This document shows positions 43,797 through 53,372 of a DNA stretch of 64,000 nucleotides, one piece after another. The notes under the pieces were generated by a model. The model had not been told where the DNA came from. It saw nothing but the letters and a program-made list of their open reading frames with translations, and made no database searches. Every line of letters starts with the position of its first letter. Positions within the stretch are counted from its first letter, which is position 1. The DNA comes from DATFVJ01 sp963820395 (GTDB lineage Bacteria > Actinomycetota > Actinomycetes > Streptosporangiales > Streptosporangiaceae): NCBI GenBank assembly GCA_963820395.1, contig CAWGAE010000007.1, positions 62,001-126,000 of the forward strand. Direction: 5' to 3'. The position numbers were made by a program, and so were the translations under genes.

Positions 43797-44856
43797 CTAA
43801 GCCGCTCGGGTGTACTGGTTGATGACGCCTCCGAGCACCGTGCGGCGACGGATCTCACCGCCTGGCGGGACTGCCACTGGCTCGTCAAGGGCCGGGGGAA
43901 GCTGATCCCGGGACTGGTGCGGGCGGTGATCGTTATAGTGCACCGCGTACTCGGCCAGCACGGCGCCCGCGTGCCGCTGGTTGTAGATCAGCATCCGGTC
44001 TGTGCACTCTGTCCTGGTCGTTCGCACGAACCTTTCGGCGAAACAATTCGCCCGGGGAGTCCGCGGCGGGGCCTTCACGATCTTGATACCAGCGGCGGCG
44101 AACACGGCGTCGAAGGCGTCGGTGAATTTCGCGTCCCGGTCCCGGATCAGGAACCGGACGAGGCAGCCCGCTCCCCAGGTCCATCATCAGGTTCCTCGGC
44201 TGCTGGGCAACCCACCCGGCCGCCGGGTACTCGCTGACGCCCAGGATGTGCACCCGGCGGCTGCGGACCTCCAGCACGAAGAAGACATACAGGCGCTGCA
44301 GGCCGATCGTGTCAATGTGAAAGAAGTCGCAGGCAGCAGCCCGCAGGCCTGGGCACGCAGGAACATCCGCCACGAAGTGCCCACGGCACGCGGCGCGTGG
44401 CCGATCCGTCCCCTGCGCAGGATCCGCTGCACCGTCGAGGCCCCGATCCGCTACCCCAGGCGCGCCAGTTCGCCTTGTACCCGCCGGTATCCCCCAGCGC
44501 GGATTCTCCCTGGCAAGCCGCTCGATCAGCGCCACCATCGCCGGATCTACAGGCGGCAGGCCCGGCCGTCTCGGATGGGTCCACTTCCGCCTGACCAGCC
44601 GCCGGTGCCAGCCCAGCAAGGTGCCCGGCGTCACGAGCCGGTGCGCGCGCAACGCCGCCGGCAGCACCCGCGCCAGTCCTGACACCACCGCCCGGTCCGG
44701 CCACGACATCCGCGGACGGCCGACCTGACGGCGCAGCACCGCGTTCTCATGACGCAGCACCAGGATCTCCATGTCCTTGGCCGCATCGCTGCGAGCCAGC
44801 AGGAACAGCCAGCAGGCAACCTTGCAGAAAACGAGATACAGCAGTCGGAAGAACAC
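43797..44856 (-). pseudogene. Integrase-type IS transposase, multiply frameshifted
   Basis: The N-terminus is intact (RLLYLVFCKVACWLFLLARS, EILVLRHENAVLRRQVGRPR, HRLVTPGTLLGWHRRLVRRK), followed by at least three frameshifts. The core pieces are ACDFFHIDTIGLQRLYVFFV with VLEVRSRRVHILGVSEYPAA and, in another frame, KAPPRTPRANCFAERFVRTT (catalytic Glu) to VLGGVINQYTRAA. All domains are recognisable but it cannot be translated as one protein. Confidence 0.82.
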
Positions 44857-45180
44857 GAACGGCTAGCCTGCCGCACCCTGGGCGCCATCTCCCCACCAGC
44901 ATCATCGTCGCCCCTCCGCAGACCCGGCCAGCCCTCCCCAGGACAGCGGCGACCACCTCGCGCACTGACTGGATTCCCAGCTCACAGCGCTACGACGAGT
45001 TCTGGGTCGGTACAGGTCGGGAACATGTGCCCCAGCACCGAACGAACGATCTGTTATCGTGTGCATCGTCCGGTTGCTGAGCTTGGCGGCGCCGCGGCGG
45101 CAAGCAGCGCGGCGATGACATCCCGCCGAGTGACGCTGCGGTAGATCAGCAACCCGGCCGCGGCCGACCGCGGCGCCGTC
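44857..45180. other. Spacer downstream of hoxX
   Basis: No gene recognised. A minus-strand scrap LLIYRSVTRRDVIAALLAAA was noticed but has an early stop. Confidence 0.4.
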
Positions 45181-46902
45181 TCACGCTACCGTGAGGGAGT
45201 GATCGATTCGGTGGCGGGCGAGGTGCGGCGGCGTTTGCAATGGCATGTCCTTATGGACAAAGGCACGGCGCAGTCGGGGGTACGGCTCGCGCAGGTCGAA
45301 GAAGTTCCGGCTCATCATGGCTAGTTCTGCATGCCGGTAGGCGTCCAGCGGCTGAACTTTCTCAGCTGCGGTCAGCTCCCGACGTTTTGCGGCCAGCCGC
45401 GGCGCGTAATCGGGGCTCCGGGCCACCTTCTCGGCTAGGGTCGCCACCTGCGCGCGGTACTCGGCTACGCCGCCCCCGATCACCCGGTCGACCAGGCCGT
45501 ACCGCAACGCGGACGCGGGACTGACCGGCAGGCATGCCTCAGTGAGCCGGGCCGCCTGTTGCGCGCCAACACGGCGGGGCAGGGTGTAGGTCCAATACTC
45601 CGAACCGTGCAGACCCATCAAACGGTAGTGCGGATTGAGGACCGCGCCCGCCCGGCACCAGACCTCGTCAGCAGCGAGCGCGAGCATCAGGCCCCCGGCC
45701 GCGGCGTTACCCGCGAGCGCCGCCACCGTGAGCCGATCGGTGGTCGTCAGGATCGCCTCCACCAGGTCATTGATGGCGTTGATGTTCCGCCAGGACTCTT
45801 CCCCAGGATCAGCGGCGGCCTCGATCACATTCAACTGGATGCCGTTGGAGAAGACGTCCCGTGGCGTGCCGAGCACGATCACCCGCACCGGGCGAGCCTG
45901 GGCGTGCCGGTAGGCGGCGAGCAGGCGGTAGCATTGATCTGTGCTCATGGCCCCGCCGGGGAAGCAGAACTCCAGGTAGCCGACGCCGGCGGATTCGCGG
46001 TAGCTGATCTCCTGGTAGGTGCGCACGCCTGGCGGCTTCGCCAGCGGCGCCGGCACCTCCGGCACGCCAGCGAGTGCTCCGCGCAGCGCCATGGTGGCTG
46101 GCAACTTGAAGGTTGCAGGCCCACCGGGAGCCCGGCGCCGACGCAGCTGAGGGATCCAGACCGCTCCGTCCACGGTCGCCCGGCAGATCGCCCCGCCCCG
46201 CCGCGCCACGATCGCCCCGGGCGCACCCCGCAGGCCGTCTTCTTCGTACCCACCGAACAGGAAGTACTCGCCGCCGCCGATCACGTCCAGGACGCCGGGG
46301 CTGGAATCGGCCGCCCGCAGCTTGGCCACAACCGAGCACGTAGGCTCGGCTGACCAGTCGATCCTGCGATGCTCCTGCCGGCAGGGCGGACGCCACCTAC
46401 CGGTTACCCCGGGACGGCTGTAGTCCAACGGCTCGGGCCGGTAACCGCCTTCCTCGAACCGCGCCACGGCCAGCAGCAAAGCTGTCAGCGCCGCGTCCGC
46501 CACTTCGGTACGGTACAGCGAGCTCTTCGAGCAACGGGGCACCGTGAACTCCACGCTCGACCAGATGTCGCCGGCATCCATCTCCGCGTTCGCCTGCAGC
46601 ACGGTGACACCCCAGCGTCCGGCACCACCCATGATCGCCCAGTCGAGCGAGGATGGACCGCGGTCACCCCTGGGTCCCGGGTGAATGATGAAACAGGGGT
46701 GAGCCGACCAGATGTCCGCGGGAATCGCACTGGTCAGCATCGGCGCGATGACCAGATCCGGGTCGAAGCGGCGGACCCCGTCGCGTATGACCTCATCGCC
46801 GAGCGCGAGTTCGATCGACACCTCGTGGCCGCGATCGGCAAGCTCGACGTGTACCCGCTGGGTCATGCTGTTGTAGCCACTCGCAATGAGCAGGATTCGC
46901 AT
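45181..46902 (-). CDS. hoxX: Hydrogenase maturation protein HoxX
   Basis: 573 residues. The N-terminal ~280 residues form a formyltransferase-like domain (RILLIASGYNSMTQRVHVEL; FDPDLVIAPMLTSAIPADIW; IIHPGPRGDRGPSSLDWAIM; TVLQANAEMDAGDIWSSVEF). The C-terminal ~280 residues form a crotonase (enoyl-CoA hydratase) domain (VRVIVLGTPRDVFSNGIQLN; ALAGNAAAGGLMLALAADEV). This fusion defines HoxX, which makes the CO ligand of [NiFe]-hydrogenase from formyl-tetrahydrofolate via formyl-CoA under aerobic conditions. ATG 46902 has a strong GGGAGGGG site. No hyp or hydrogenase structural genes lie nearby; IS remnants flank it on both sides. The gene looks intact. Confidence 0.93.
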   Translation of the reverse strand: MRILLIASGYNSMTQRVHVELADRGHEVSIELALGDEVIRDGVRRFDPDLVIAPMLTSAIPADIWSAHPCFIIHPGPRGDRGPSSLDWAIMGGAGRWGVTVLQANAEMDAGDIWSSVEFTVPRCSKSSLYRTEVADAALTALLLAVARFEEGGYRPEPLDYSRPGVTGRWRPPCRQEHRRIDWSAEPTCSVVAKLRAADSSPGVLDVIGGGEYFLFGGYEEDGLRGAPGAIVARRGGAICRATVDGAVWIPQLRRRRAPGGPATFKLPATMALRGALAGVPEVPAPLAKPPGVRTYQEISYRESAGVGYLEFCFPGGAMSTDQCYRLLAAYRHAQARPVRVIVLGTPRDVFSNGIQLNVIEAAADPGEESWRNINAINDLVEAILTTTDRLTVAALAGNAAAGGLMLALAADEVWCRAGAVLNPHYRLMGLHGSEYWTYTLPRRVGAQQAARLTEACLPVSPASALRYGLVDRVIGGGVAEYRAQVATLAEKVARSPDYAPRLAAKRRELTAAEKVQPLDAYRHAELAMMSRNFFDLREPYPRLRRAFVHKDMPLQTPPHLARHRIDHSLTVA

Positions 46903-46950
46903 GTGCCCCTCCCAGTGTTTGGACGCCTACCGCTTTCGCAGACAGGTGAA

Positions 46951-46979
46951 ATATGCCGTGCTTGCCATTCCGGCGTCAA
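46951..46979 (-). promoter_or_regulatory. Possible hoxX promoter
   Basis: On the minus strand TTGACG (46974-46979) is separated by 17 bases from GCATAT (46951-46956), about 48 bases upstream of the hoxX start. The -35 is good and the -10 moderate. It lies immediately beside the stop of an IS3 fragment, so the element may have contributed. Confidence 0.38.
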
Positions 46980-46981
46980 TA

Positions 46982-47342
46982 CTAGACTTTGTACTCGCAT
47001 GGCGTTAGATAATCGAGCCTCCGCTGAATTCGCTTCCGATTGCAGTATGCTTCGACGCACTCGAACACGGCCCGTTCCACGGCCTTCAGCTCCGCCTGCA
47101 CGCGGAGGTTGATGAGTCCTTCTCTCAGCGTCGCGTTGAACGATTCGGTCGCATCATCGTCAAAACACGTCCCGGTGTGTCCGACCGACGGCATGAAGCC
47201 ATTCGCCAGGCGCAGCCCACAGAATTGCGCGCCAGTTTACTGGCTGCCGCAGTCAGAATGTAATACCACTTCGCCGATCCCCGGCCCGCAGTTACGGACC
47301 GCCATCTTCATGGCATCGAGCACCAGTTCCTCGCGCATGTGA
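46982..47342 (-). pseudogene. IS3-family OrfB C-terminal remnant
   Basis: The minus strand reads MREELVLDAMKMAVRNCGPG, IGEVVLHSDCGSQ (second catalytic Asp), then a stop, TGAQFCGLRLANGFMPSVGH, TGTCFDDDATESFNATLREG (Glu region) and RKRIQRRLDYLTPCEYKV. It carries a premature TAA after SQ and lacks the N-terminal half. Confidence 0.82.
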
Positions 47343-47529
47343 TCGGCCGCGGTTCACCGCTACGACGGCTGATTCGCCCTACCCCGCTCCGCAAAGATTT
47401 CCTCCCCATCGCACCTATGCTAAGACCCCCCCACGGTGCAGTCTAGTAGGACCCAGTTACCCGAGGGTCAATATTCTGTGGCTAATTGGACGTAAACCGG
47501 ACCCGCAGAATACTAAACGTCGTAAGCCA
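47343..47529. other. Short spacer
   Basis: No gene seen. It is less GC-rich than the neighbours around 47440-47500. Confidence 0.4.
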
Positions 47530-48160
47530 CGGGAGCACGGCTCGACCCGCTTGCTGGCCGGCAGCCCGGTCAGCTGCTCCCGCACCTGACCTGAGGCGGT
47601 GACGATGAGGTCCCCCAGCTGGTTGGCGGCCTGACTGACCGCTTTGGCCGCGCCGGGCCACCCGCAGCATCCGGATGGCTTCTGCCGCGCCGTCGCGGGC
47701 CTTCGGTGTCCCAGAGGTCTCCCCGGCCGGGGTGAGGCCGGGCAGGGCGGGCCCGGTTTGCGGCCCTGCGGGCGCGGCAGCAGCCGCGAGCTCCCGGTCG
47801 CAGGCCTGCAGGTAGGGCTGGGCGCCGAGGGGGAGCAGGCGCTGCCGGGCGGCGCGCAGCCGGGCTATGGCCGCCCGCGGCTGGCCAGCTGCGCGTAGCC
47901 GGAGGGCGTCGGAGATCTCCAGCTGGGCCAGTGCCAGCGGCGCCCGCAGGCCCTGGGAATGGCGCCAGGCGGTCTGGAATGCCGCGGCTGCGGCGGGGTG
48001 GCGTCCGGCCGCGGTGGCCAGGTCGCCGCGCAGCCGGGCGGCGGCCACCAGGGCCGACGGCGGGCCGGCCGGGGACAGGGCCGCCTCCAGCTCGGCGGCG
48101 CAATCGCTGGTCGATCAGATCCCCTGCCAAGCCCGCCAAGATCCCCCGCATCGTGCCCTT
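47530..48160 (-). pseudogene. Large LuxR-type regulator, TPR-region remnant
   Basis: The minus strand reads LVAAARLRGDLATAAGRHPA, AFQTAWRHSQGLRAPLALAQ, LEISDALRLRAAGQPRAAIA and RLRAARQRLLPLGAQPYLQA, ending LPGLTPAGE. This helical-repeat region normally precedes the C-terminal LuxR HTH ('GLTPxExxVARL') of LAL-type regulators. The HTH itself is lost, and the 3' end (SQAANQLGDLIVTASGQVRE in another frame) is unrelated or frameshifted. Confidence 0.6.
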
Positions 48161-48189
48161 AACCAGGCGAGCTCGATACCTGCGGCAAG

Positions 48190-48420
48190 GGCTTCGAGGT
48201 ATCTCATCGTGGAACAGCAGGACGCAATGATCTACCCGCCAGGCGTCTCGGACATGACGTTCTCCCGGTACTTCCCGTCCAAAAAGGCGTCGTTCTCTCC
48301 GGCGACGACTACGACCCGCTCACCGTCAGCTTGCTCGAGCAGACGCGGCGACCGGCAGTCCCAGCGGCGAGGGCGCGCGACCGACCCGAACCTGGGCCGG
48401 TGGCCGGGCGTTCTGGGCAG
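48190..48420 (+). pseudogene. TetR-family regulator HTH fragment
   Basis: GVSDMTFSRYFPSKK is the recognition-helix region of a TetR repressor. A frameshift follows, and the next frame reads VVLSGDDYDPLTVSLLEQTR, as in TetR proteins of the 'FFRYFPTKEDVVLxDxYDPL' type. Only this segment remains. Confidence 0.65.
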
Positions 48421-48624
48421 CACGGCGACCCGTCCGGCACGTTCCCGCAGCCGGTCGTCGCGGGCAACTGCGGCCAGCTGACCGAGCGGACTGCAGCGCA
48501 GATTGACAGCGCATCGCCCAGACAAGACACACGCGGGGATGCGGCGTAGTGTTCGCCGTGAAAGCTGGTGAGCTAGCCGCTGGGTCAAGACCCCGCCTTG
48601 CTGCTGAAGTAGGAAGGCGCCGCC

Positions 48625-49722
48625 ATGGTCAGCGTGGATGTGGGTACCCGCGAATGCGACGGTCAGGTCGTCGTCGCGTTGCGCGGCGAGCTTGACCTGG
48701 TAGACGCTGCGAGTGTCGCGGTTGCGCTCACTGCGGCCGCAGCCCGCGAGCGCGAGATTATCGTCGATCTGGCAGGCCTGGAGTTCATCGACTGCAGCGG
48801 CGTGGCAGCGCTAGTGCGTGCCCGGAAGCAGGCCCGGCACGCCGGGGGTGACCTGCTGCTAGCCGCGCCGCAGCAGCAGGTGCTGCGGCTTCTAACCCTC
48901 ACCCGCCTGATCGATGTGTTCTCCGTGCATGCCAGCGTGGACGAGGCGACCGGCAGCGCCGACCGCTCCCGGCGGATGGCCGCGCCGGTGGCCGGGCGGC
49001 CCGTCCGCCCCGCGCACGGAGACGTCCAAGCTGGAAGTGGCGGACGGGGGCCGCAACCCGGCGGCCCCGCGGTGAGGGGTCGGCGTGCCCGGTGCCACAC
49101 GTTGCGGCGCCGCGCATGTCGATTAGGCCGAACTTACTTGGCCCCAGCATCCCAATCCGCCGCTGACCTGGGTACTCCCACGAACCCGCACCCGTTGATC
49201 GTCCCCGTCGGCCAGGCCGGGGCCAGTAGGCCTGATCGCGACAAGCGGGCCGCCCGGCTGCCACGGCGACAAGGCGGCCACCAGGGGCCACCGGGCCGGC
49301 ATCTGCCGGTGCAGCTCCGCCAGCACGCCCAGCGCGCTGGCCAGCGGCCCGGCTTGGCCAGCAGGAAGCCGCGCATCGTCAACCAGCGCATCCAAAAGGC
49401 CCAGCAGCCACGCCCGCGCCAGCTCCGCGCGACGGGCAAACCGGCGCAGCCAGCCGCGCCCCGTCTCAGACGGAGCCCCGATCCGCGAGGCGATCACCGA
49501 CCACGGCACCCCGCCCGAGGCCTGCACCAGCGCCGCCCCGATCACCTCCACCCCGTACTGGCGGCGCCGCAGCATCGTGTCGGGAAGCAGAACCCGTGTC
49601 TTGCCGCACGACCCGCAGATCGAGCGCGGCGGCAGTACCAGCTCCGCTACCCCATCCAGCCCGACGATCTCCCGGGACACCCCGTACCACCAGGGAGCCA
49701 ATACCCTGTGCCGCTCGAATAA
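48625..49722 (+). CDS. STAS-domain anti-sigma factor antagonist, 3' end fused to IS-region sequence
   Basis: ATG 48625 follows AGGAAGG. Residues ~1-112 are a complete STAS domain: VVALRGELDLVDAASVAVAL, IIVDLAGLEFIDCSGVAALV (phosphorylatable Ser in DCSG), RARKQARHAGGDLLLAAPQQ, LTRLIDVFSVHASVDEA. It would bind an anti-sigma kinase and free a SigB/SigF-type sigma factor. After residue ~120 the frame continues for 245 Arg/Pro/Gln-rich residues antisense to a DUF6431-like relic, so the natural stop has been lost. The STAS part may still fold. No sigma or anti-sigma gene lies nearby. Confidence 0.75.
   Translation: MVSVDVGTRECDGQVVVALRGELDLVDAASVAVALTAAAAREREIIVDLAGLEFIDCSGVAALVRARKQARHAGGDLLLAAPQQQVLRLLTLTRLIDVFSVHASVDEATGSADRSRRMAAPVAGRPVRPAHGDVQAGSGGRGPQPGGPAVRGRRARCHTLRRRACRLGRTYLAPASQSAADLGTPTNPHPLIVPVGQAGASRPDRDKRAARLPRRQGGHQGPPGRHLPVQLRQHAQRAGQRPGLASRKPRIVNQRIQKAQQPRPRQLRATGKPAQPAAPRLRRSPDPRGDHRPRHPARGLHQRRPDHLHPVLAAPQHRVGKQNPCLAARPADRARRQYQLRYPIQPDDLPGHPVPPGSQYPVPLE
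49123..49712 (-). pseudogene. DUF6431-like zinc-finger/HTH protein, N-terminally cut
   Basis: The minus strand reads SREIVGLDGVAELVLPPRSI, CGSCGKTRVLLPDTMLRRRQ, YGVEVIGAALVQASGGVPWS, VIASRIGAPSETGRGWLRRF. A CxxC zinc ribbon followed by HTH is typical of the DUF6431-like proteins often found beside transposases. It is fused at the N-terminal side (49713) to an IS end, so the start is missing. It overlaps the STAS reading frame on the other strand. Confidence 0.6.
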
Positions 49723-50051
49723 TCGATTGAGTGGCTGACCTGCGCTATCGCCAGCAGGCTTGACGCGGTGCTGGTTGGCTGGCCAGATGCTGCTCAAGAT
49801 CGTCTATCTGCTGACGTGCCGGGTACTCGGCGTGGCCGTCCTGGTCTTCCCCGGGGACCGGGGAAGACCAGGAGCTGCTGGTGCTCCGGCACGAGAACGC
49901 AGTGCTACGCCGCCATATCGGCCGAGTGCGTTACGCGCCGGCCGACCGGGTGTGGTTTGGCGCGCTGGCACGGCTCCTCCCCCGCAGGCGCTGGACCGAG
50001 ATCTTCCCCGTGACGCCCGCGACGCTGCTGGCCTGGCACCGCAAAAAATAG
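49716..50051 (+). pseudogene. Integrase-type IS N-terminal fragment
   Basis: It begins at a GTGCCGCTCGAATAATCGAT end resembling those at 55402 and 58155. It encodes LLKIVYLLTCRVLGVAVLVF and, after a frameshift, LVLRHENAVLRRHIGRVRYA, PADRVWFGALARLLPRRRWT and TPATLLAWHRKK, then a stop. No catalytic core. Confidence 0.75.
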
Positions 50052-50072
50052 CGAGTGGGAGTGCGTTGTACG

Positions 50073-50108
50073 AGAACGCCCCGGCGGTGACCACCGCCGG
50101 GGCGTTCT
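50073..50108. terminator. Strong bidirectional hairpin terminator
   Basis: AGAACGCCCCGGCGGT pairs perfectly with ACCGCCGGGGCGTTCT around a GACC loop (16-bp stem). No long T-run follows, as is common in actinobacteria. Confidence 0.82.
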
Positions 50109-50192
50109 GGTCGGGCGGAGCGTAGCTCTAAGCCGAACTTCCGTGATCTTGGGTAGGAGAACCCGGAGTGACCTGGGGTTATGGCTGTGGCC

Positions 50193-51980
50193 TCAGGTTC
50201 CTTCGTGCCTACAGGCTCCTGCGAGGGTCACGGGCACGGGTGTCTTGATCAGCTCGAAAACGCGCCGCTGCAGCGGGGTCTGAATCGTGATCTTCTGCAT
50301 GCGCTGGCCCGCTATGACGGTGTTTTCCCGGCGCAGGCTGCCCAGATGGTCTAGCAGATCCTGGAATTTCATCACTGGCAGGTCTTCGCCTGTTTTCTTC
50401 GTCTGGTCCTTGGTTTTGGCTGCGCTGGAACGCCGGGCCGGGGAGACGGGATCCTCGCGTTCCGGGATGCATTCGTCGGTGAACGTGAGCGGGGCGAGGT
50501 CCTTGCGCAGGTGCCAGACAACGTATGCGGCGAGCATGCAGATCAGGATGTGCGCGCGGACGCGGGCCGCGAGGTAGTGGTAGATCGGCCGGAGGTCCAG
50601 GTCGTCGATTTTGATGGTGCGGAAGTCGCGCTCGACGCGGGACAGGTTCTTGTACGCGGCCACGGTGCCGGCTGTATCCAGGACTTCCTTCTTGACCGGA
50701 GTCCGGATGACGTAGATTCCGTCCAGTCTCTTCTCCGCCTCGATCTTTTCCGTGTCCCGCTGCCAGGTAAATGCGTCATCGGCTATGTCGAGGATGAAGT
50801 GTTTTGCGACTTTTCGTTTCTTTATTACCTTGCCGACCGCCAGGCCGATCGCGTCTTTGCCTTTAAGCCGCCGTCCCCGGCCGCCCCGGACGCGCACTGC
50901 GATCTTTTCCAGGTCGCGCTCGGTGGCGTCCAGCAGTTCCTCTCGCTTGCGCGCGCGTTCCTCCGCGAGCAGCGGATTCCGGCAGCAGGCCAGCCTTTCA
51001 CCCGGGTAATCTGGATGCGTTATCTCGGCGAAATTCTGCTCGTCGAACAGGGACATTTGCAGCGGGCCGCCGTCGGTGGCCAGCGCGGCGACCTGAGGCG
51101 CTCGCAGGGCCGTGATCCATGACATGCCGTCCATGCCGCGCAGCTCGCTGATCCGCGCCGTCGTGAGCATTCCGCGGTCGCCGACCAGGATCAGCTCTTT
51201 CATTCCGAATTTATCGCGGACCACGGAGATCGCCTCCGCGCAGGACTTGGAATCTGACGTGTTTCCCGGGAATACGCGAACCGCGACCGGCCTGCCTTCG
51301 ACGTCGGTGAGCAGCCCGTATTCGATCTGCTTGGTGCCGCGCTTGCCGTCGCGGGAATACCCGCGGGCGGCGAGCTCGCAGCAATGCCCCTCGACCCATG
51401 ACGATGACAGGTCGAACATCGCGATCCCGCCCGGGGTGATATGACGCCGGGCAAGGTGTCCCTCGATGTCTTCTTGCCGCGTCAGCAGCCAGTCCATTGC
51501 AGCGTATACTTCGTCGGGATCGGCGTCGGCTACTCCGAGGTCCTCGCCCAGGGTCGTGTCATTCCACCAGCTGGTGGTAGATAGTTTTGACCCCGGACGC
51601 ACTACCCTGGAGGTAATCAATGCAAGGGCCAGGTCCCGCTGGCGACATTCCGGGCCGAGGAGCTTCGTCATCCCGAGCTGCTGCGTCATCGCGCAGACCG
51701 CCGCCACGTCGCCGTGGCTCAGCGACCGCTCGATCGTTATCTCGCTTTCCGCGTCCACGAGGGTCTTGCCAGCCAGGGTTTTACGGATGGCGTCAACCGA
51801 GCTTGCGGGCAGCTCCGACAAATTGGCCAGCGTTTCTTTCTGTGATTTTCCCTGGCCGTCGCGGTATGAACGGCGCAGCAGGTGCGCTTCGTATTCGCGC
51901 CGGGCGCCGTCCTTGGCGATGTAGTGCCTGCGGGTTGTCGCCACGTGCATCGCACCCTGGGCCGCCTGAGCTGCGCACAT
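50193..51980 (-). CDS. IS1634/IS4-superfamily transposase (second type)
   Basis: 595 residues with a Tnp_1 DDE core: ITPGGIAMFDLSSSWVEGHC (first Asp region), ELILVGDRGMLTTARISELR (second Asp), SRVERDFRTIKIDDLDLRPI with YHYLAARVRAHI (Glu block). It differs from the 26132 transposase and is lower in GC with more Lys and Ile codons, suggesting transfer from another host. The gene is uninterrupted. ATG 51947 (MHVATTRRHYIAKDGARREY) is an alternative start matching the family better. Terminal repeats could not be defined with confidence. Confidence 0.88.
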   Translation of the reverse strand: MCAAQAAQGAMHVATTRRHYIAKDGARREYEAHLLRRSYRDGQGKSQKETLANLSELPASSVDAIRKTLAGKTLVDAESEITIERSLSHGDVAAVCAMTQQLGMTKLLGPECRQRDLALALITSRVVRPGSKLSTTSWWNDTTLGEDLGVADADPDEVYAAMDWLLTRQEDIEGHLARRHITPGGIAMFDLSSSWVEGHCCELAARGYSRDGKRGTKQIEYGLLTDVEGRPVAVRVFPGNTSDSKSCAEAISVVRDKFGMKELILVGDRGMLTTARISELRGMDGMSWITALRAPQVAALATDGGPLQMSLFDEQNFAEITHPDYPGERLACCRNPLLAEERARKREELLDATERDLEKIAVRVRGGRGRRLKGKDAIGLAVGKVIKKRKVAKHFILDIADDAFTWQRDTEKIEAEKRLDGIYVIRTPVKKEVLDTAGTVAAYKNLSRVERDFRTIKIDDLDLRPIYHYLAARVRAHILICMLAAYVVWHLRKDLAPLTFTDECIPEREDPVSPARRSSAAKTKDQTKKTGEDLPVMKFQDLLDHLGSLRRENTVIAGQRMQKITIQTPLQRRVFELIKTPVPVTLAGACRHEGT

Positions 51981-52021
51981 GCCGCAAGTCTACCGCAATC
52001 GCCGTGCTATATCAACTATTT

Positions 52022-53149
52022 TAGTGCCTACAATTTAGCGAGTCTAGCGCGCTAACTTGGCGTAGTTCCAGGTGAGGAGAGCCACACTACGCTGAGTGAT
52101 AGGAAGTTCGGTCTAATGAGCAACCGCGACGACAGATCTGGCACGTCAGCCAGGGCCAGGAAGGAGTGTCGAGGATGGCTTCCTGTGCAGCGCCGCTGGC
52201 AGAGACTCAGCTACCCGTAGTCACGGTCTGCACCCGATTGCGGGAGGTGTGCCTTTGGAGCAGGTTGGCGAGGAGCATGACGACGACGGTGATCCCCACG
52301 CCGAGGACGGCCCGGCCCCGCCGTTCGCGCAGGTCAGCGTGGATCTGTTGCCGGTCACGGTCGGCGGTGGGGTTCCTGTACTTATGTGCTGTACGGATCG
52401 AGGGTCCGGACTTGGCCATCCTTCCGCTAGGCGCCAAAAGAAACCGGCGCAAGATGGCGGCTGTCACGCCGGGATTGCGGCTGTTACGAAGGGTGACCGG
52501 ACACCAGGCGTCGCGGAATTGCGAAGTTGACGCAGATCCCTCCCGACTCTGAGCGGCTGACAGCTACCCTGGCCACGCGGGCGACCGCACGCAGATCGTC
52601 CAAATCTCCGCGTCCCCCGCCTCGCCAGCCGATCGCCCCCGCTCGGTCTCGGCCGCACGCTGGCGTGTAGCTGGCCTTCGCGGTAGGGCGAACGGCGTCC
52701 ACGCTGTCTGAGCAACTCTCCTGTCCCAAGGCGCTCTGCGGTGTGCTGCTTGCCCCTCAGGGATCTTCGGCGCTCTCATCGCGCTTCCCTCCGTCAATCG
52801 CTAACCGCACTCCGAGCGTCACGAGCTTCGCCTCCTCGCATTACAGACGCGCTGGATGCGTTCTGGGATGACCCGGCCAAACTGGTCTAACTCGTGGGCC
52901 CCATGCCACACCTACGGGCTGGCTCTTCCGGGGCGGGGTCGGTCGCCGTACCCGCCTTGGAGGTGAAGCCGGACATGGCCACGGGTTGCGGGCGGATCGA
53001 TAGCTACGACGCGGTTGATCACGCGGCGCGGCGGACCGGGACGTGGGTGAGCTTCGAGGCTAGCGGCGACCGGGGCGTATGTGTGCTTCGAGGATGAGGC
53101 CGGTCAGGCCTTGCCGGGCCGACCCGGGCACGCCACCGTCAGCGGCCGT
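52022..53149. other. 1.1-kb region without firm genes
   Basis: The minus-strand frame 52207-52467 (86 residues) ends with a possible single membrane helix (RAVLGVGITVVVMLLANLLQ) preceded by charged residues and could be a small membrane protein, but has no ribosome site. A minus-strand ATG at 52779 has a strong GGAGGGAAG site yet encodes an unrecognised 71-residue Arg-rich peptide, possibly the decayed 5' end of a gene. The plus-strand frame 52894-53097 is unassigned. Confidence 0.35.
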
Positions 53150-53344
53150 TCACTCGGCGATCTGGATCGCCCCCGACGGGCAGAGGCTGACGGCCTCCCG
53201 GGCGACGGCCTCCTCCTCACCCTCGTCGGGCGTTGGCCGTACGAGTTTGACGAGCCCGTCCTCGTCTTGGTCGAAGACCTCGGGCGCGGTGAGCACGCAC
53301 ATCCCCGCGCCCACGCAGACGTCCCGGTCGGCGGTTACCCGCAT
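53150..53344 (-). CDS. 3Fe-4S ferredoxin, P450 partner
   Basis: 64 residues. The cluster ligands are in DVCVGAGMCVLTAPEVF (two Cys, with Gly where a 4Fe cluster would have Cys) and AVSLCPSGAI, the pattern of single [3Fe-4S] ferredoxins that feed electrons to actinobacterial P450s. ATG 53344 is chosen over 53368 because AGGAAGG lies at correct spacing. It starts 28 bp after the P450 stop on the same strand, so it is co-transcribed. The reductase must be supplied from elsewhere. Confidence 0.92.
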   Translation of the reverse strand: MRVTADRDVCVGAGMCVLTAPEVFDQDEDGLVKLVRPTPDEGEEEAVAREAVSLCPSGAIQIAE

Positions 53345-53372
53345 GGCGGTTCCTTCCTGTCCGGTCACCCGG

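Noticed and set aside
47482..47529. 3' continuation of the LuxR-type relic
   Set aside because: The frames here do not match a LuxR HTH; the similarity ends near the LTPAGE segment, so the relic was stopped before this stretch.
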